A stretch of DNA of 6,702 nucleotides from Solobacterium sp. Lineage in GTDB: Bacteria; Bacillota_I; Bacilli_A; Erysipelotrichales; Erysipelotrichaceae. The translations under genes and the position numbers were made by a program. The notes under the pieces are model-generated. The model was given only the letters and a program-made list of their open reading frames with translations. It was not told the origin of the DNA and ran no database searches. Every line of letters starts with the position of its first letter. Position 1 is the first letter of the stretch. The stretch spans positions 1-6,702 of the forward strand of contig JABZMB010000065.1 of assembly GCA_015256455.1 (NCBI GenBank), read 5' to 3'. Positions 5,577 to 6,702 of the stretch are shown here, piece by piece.

Positions 5577-6419
5577 GTGAAAACTTTAGAGATTAGAGAT
5601 CTCCACGTATCAGTGGAAGATAAAGAAATTTTAAAGGGTGTTAACCTTACAATAGGCGAAAATGAGGTTCACGCCTTAATGGGCCCAAATGGTAATGGTA
5701 AATCAACATTGCTCGCAGCGATTATGGGTAATCCTGTATATACTGTTACAAAGGGTTCTATTACATATGATGGAAAAGATGTATTGGCAATGCCTGTAAA
5801 TGAGAGAAGTGTTGCTGGCTTATTCCTAGCAATGCAGTATCCTCAAGAAATTCCAGGTGTTACAAACAGTGACTTTTTACGTGCTGCAATGAATGTACGT
5901 CGTGAGTCTCCAGTTCCATTATTTACATTTATTAAGTCTATGGAAAAAACTATCCAAGACTTACAGATGAAAGAAGATCTTGCCCACCGCTTCTTAAATG
6001 AAGGATTCTCTGGTGGTGAGAAGAAGAGAAATGAAATTGTGCAGATGGAGATGTTACGTCCATCCTTATCAATGTTAGATGAAATTGACTCAGGTCTAGA
6101 TGTTGATGCGATGCATATTGTAGCGAATGCTATTAACAATCTACGTGCTGAAACAGGCATGTCATTGATGATAGTTTCTCACTATGATCGTTTCTTCGAA
6201 TTAATCGAACCTCAATATACACACGTATTAGTAGATGGAAAAGTTGTACTTGAAGGTGATGGTCAATTAGCGCGTAAGATTGATACAGAAGGTTATGATT
6301 GGATTTATGCTGAGTATGGTATTGAAGCACCTCATGAAAAGAAGGTTGCTCGTCGTCCAGCAAATACGATTGGAAGTTGTGCCGTTCGTACTGCCGCAGA
6401 AGCAGAGGCTAAAAAGTAA
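5577..6419 (+). CDS. sufC: Fe-S cluster assembly ATPase SufC
   Basis: SufC is the ABC-type ATPase of the SufBCD scaffold that builds iron-sulfur clusters in the cytoplasm; it is soluble and is not a transporter subunit. The 280 residues show Walker A GPNGNGKST (36-44), a Q-loop MQYPQEIPGV (86-95) typical of SufC, the signature FSGGEKKR (144-151), Walker B LSMLDEIDSGLD (164-175) and the switch His202 in IVSHYDR. The FSGGEKKRNEI and DEIDSGLD wording separates SufC from transport ABC ATPases. Start: GTG with a well placed AAGGTG. After YDWIYAEYGIE, where SufC proteins of about 250 residues normally end, there is an extra tail of roughly 30 residues (251-280), basic then Ala/Glu-rich, with one Cys (268). 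sufD follows with a TAATG overlap, so the two are translationally coupled. Confidence 0.96.
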   Translation: MKTLEIRDLHVSVEDKEILKGVNLTIGENEVHALMGPNGNGKSTLLAAIMGNPVYTVTKGSITYDGKDVLAMPVNERSVAGLFLAMQYPQEIPGVTNSDFLRAAMNVRRESPVPLFTFIKSMEKTIQDLQMKEDLAHRFLNEGFSGGEKKRNEIVQMEMLRPSLSMLDEIDSGLDVDAMHIVANAINNLRAETGMSLMIVSHYDRFFELIEPQYTHVLVDGKVVLEGDGQLARKIDTEGYDWIYAEYGIEAPHEKKVARRPANTIGSCAVRTAAEAEAKK

Positions 6420-6702
6420 TGGAACTGATTCATGTAGATACAGATATTCAATTACGTGATGCTTTCAGTCAATTTGAAATTGATACTGAGCGTGATATTG
6501 AATTAACTTTTAGTGCAGATGCGGGCGAATATGAAGTATTTGTACGTATCAAAAACTGCGGTAAATTACGTATTCGTACATTTGCTTACGCTGATGCACA
6601 AGTTAAATATCTGTTCTGGAATGACAATGAACATATGATCGAGATTGATGAGTCGCACGAAGTATTACGTAATGCTAGTGTTGAGGTTGCTCATTGTGAA
6701 GT
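6419..6702 (+). CDS. sufD: Fe-S cluster assembly scaffold protein SufD (SufB/SufD family), 3'-truncated
   Basis: An ATG at 6419 overlaps the sufC stop (TAATG) and opens a frame that continues to the window end, giving 94 complete codons. AGAGG at 6404-6408 is a plausible ribosome binding site. The product starts MELIHVDTDIQ and is rich in beta-strand-like segments (DIELTFSADAGEYEVFVRIK, then KLRIRTFAYADAQVKYLFWN), consistent with the beginning of the beta-helical core of SufB/SufD proteins. The identification rests mainly on position after sufC, since the C-terminal signature region of the family is outside the window. SufD is the usual neighbour here in Firmicutes operons (sufC-sufD-sufS-sufU-sufB), where it forms the scaffold with SufB and SufC. 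SufB is the alternative. The short N-terminus, without the long leader domain of many SufD proteins, is notable. Confidence 0.78.
   Translation, partial: MELIHVDTDIQLRDAFSQFEIDTERDIELTFSADAGEYEVFVRIKNCGKLRIRTFAYADAQVKYLFWNDNEHMIEIDESHEVLRNASVEVAHCE

Noticed and set aside
5843..6363. Two overlapping minus-strand frames inside sufC
   Set aside because: They are antisense to the highly conserved ABC ATPase motifs and have no features of their own.

Overview
The window looks like AT-rich chromosomal DNA from a low-GC Gram-positive bacterium (Firmicutes/Bacillota). An Erysipelotrichia-type genome is my guess from protein flavour and has not been checked. Support for a Gram-positive comes from a YhaM-type exoribonuclease, the MurT/GatD pair that amidates lipid II, PrsA-like extracytoplasmic foldases (one a lipoprotein), a sufC-sufD pair, strong AGGAGG-type ribosome binding sites and compact intrinsic terminators. 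There are no mobile elements, CRISPR arrays, tRNAs or rRNAs.

Layout. Positions 1-3035 (+) form one tight gene run: the 3' part of yhaM, then murT, gatD, and a small protein with a HEPN-like R-x4-H motif and a C-terminal membrane anchor. Gaps between these genes are 2, 2 and about 13 bases. The run ends at a GC-rich hairpin (3054-3084). Positions 3063-5388 lie on the minus strand. In transcription order they hold a membrane-anchored parvulin-like protein, a lipoprotein paralogue joined to it by a TAATG overlap, a terminator, and a HIT-family nucleotide-binding protein converging on the first run. A 188-base divergent intergenic region (5389-5576) carries a near-consensus sigma-A promoter for the foldase pair, weaker promoter signals for the suf genes, and several small inverted repeats. 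Positions 5577-6702 (+) hold sufC and the start of sufD, again joined by TAATG; sufD runs off the window.

How the genes work together. MurT and GatD form one enzyme that converts D-glutamate in the lipid II stem peptide to D-isoglutamine. The foldase pair probably acts outside the membrane on exported proteins, so both groups concern the cell envelope. YhaM trims RNA from the 3' end, and the HEPN-like protein at the other end of the same run could also act on RNA, though that is only an inference. SufC and SufD are part of the iron-sulfur cluster assembly scaffold. Most of the window is conserved housekeeping sequence. The least explained items are the tail-anchored HEPN-like protein and the two parvulin-like proteins that lack the conserved histidines.
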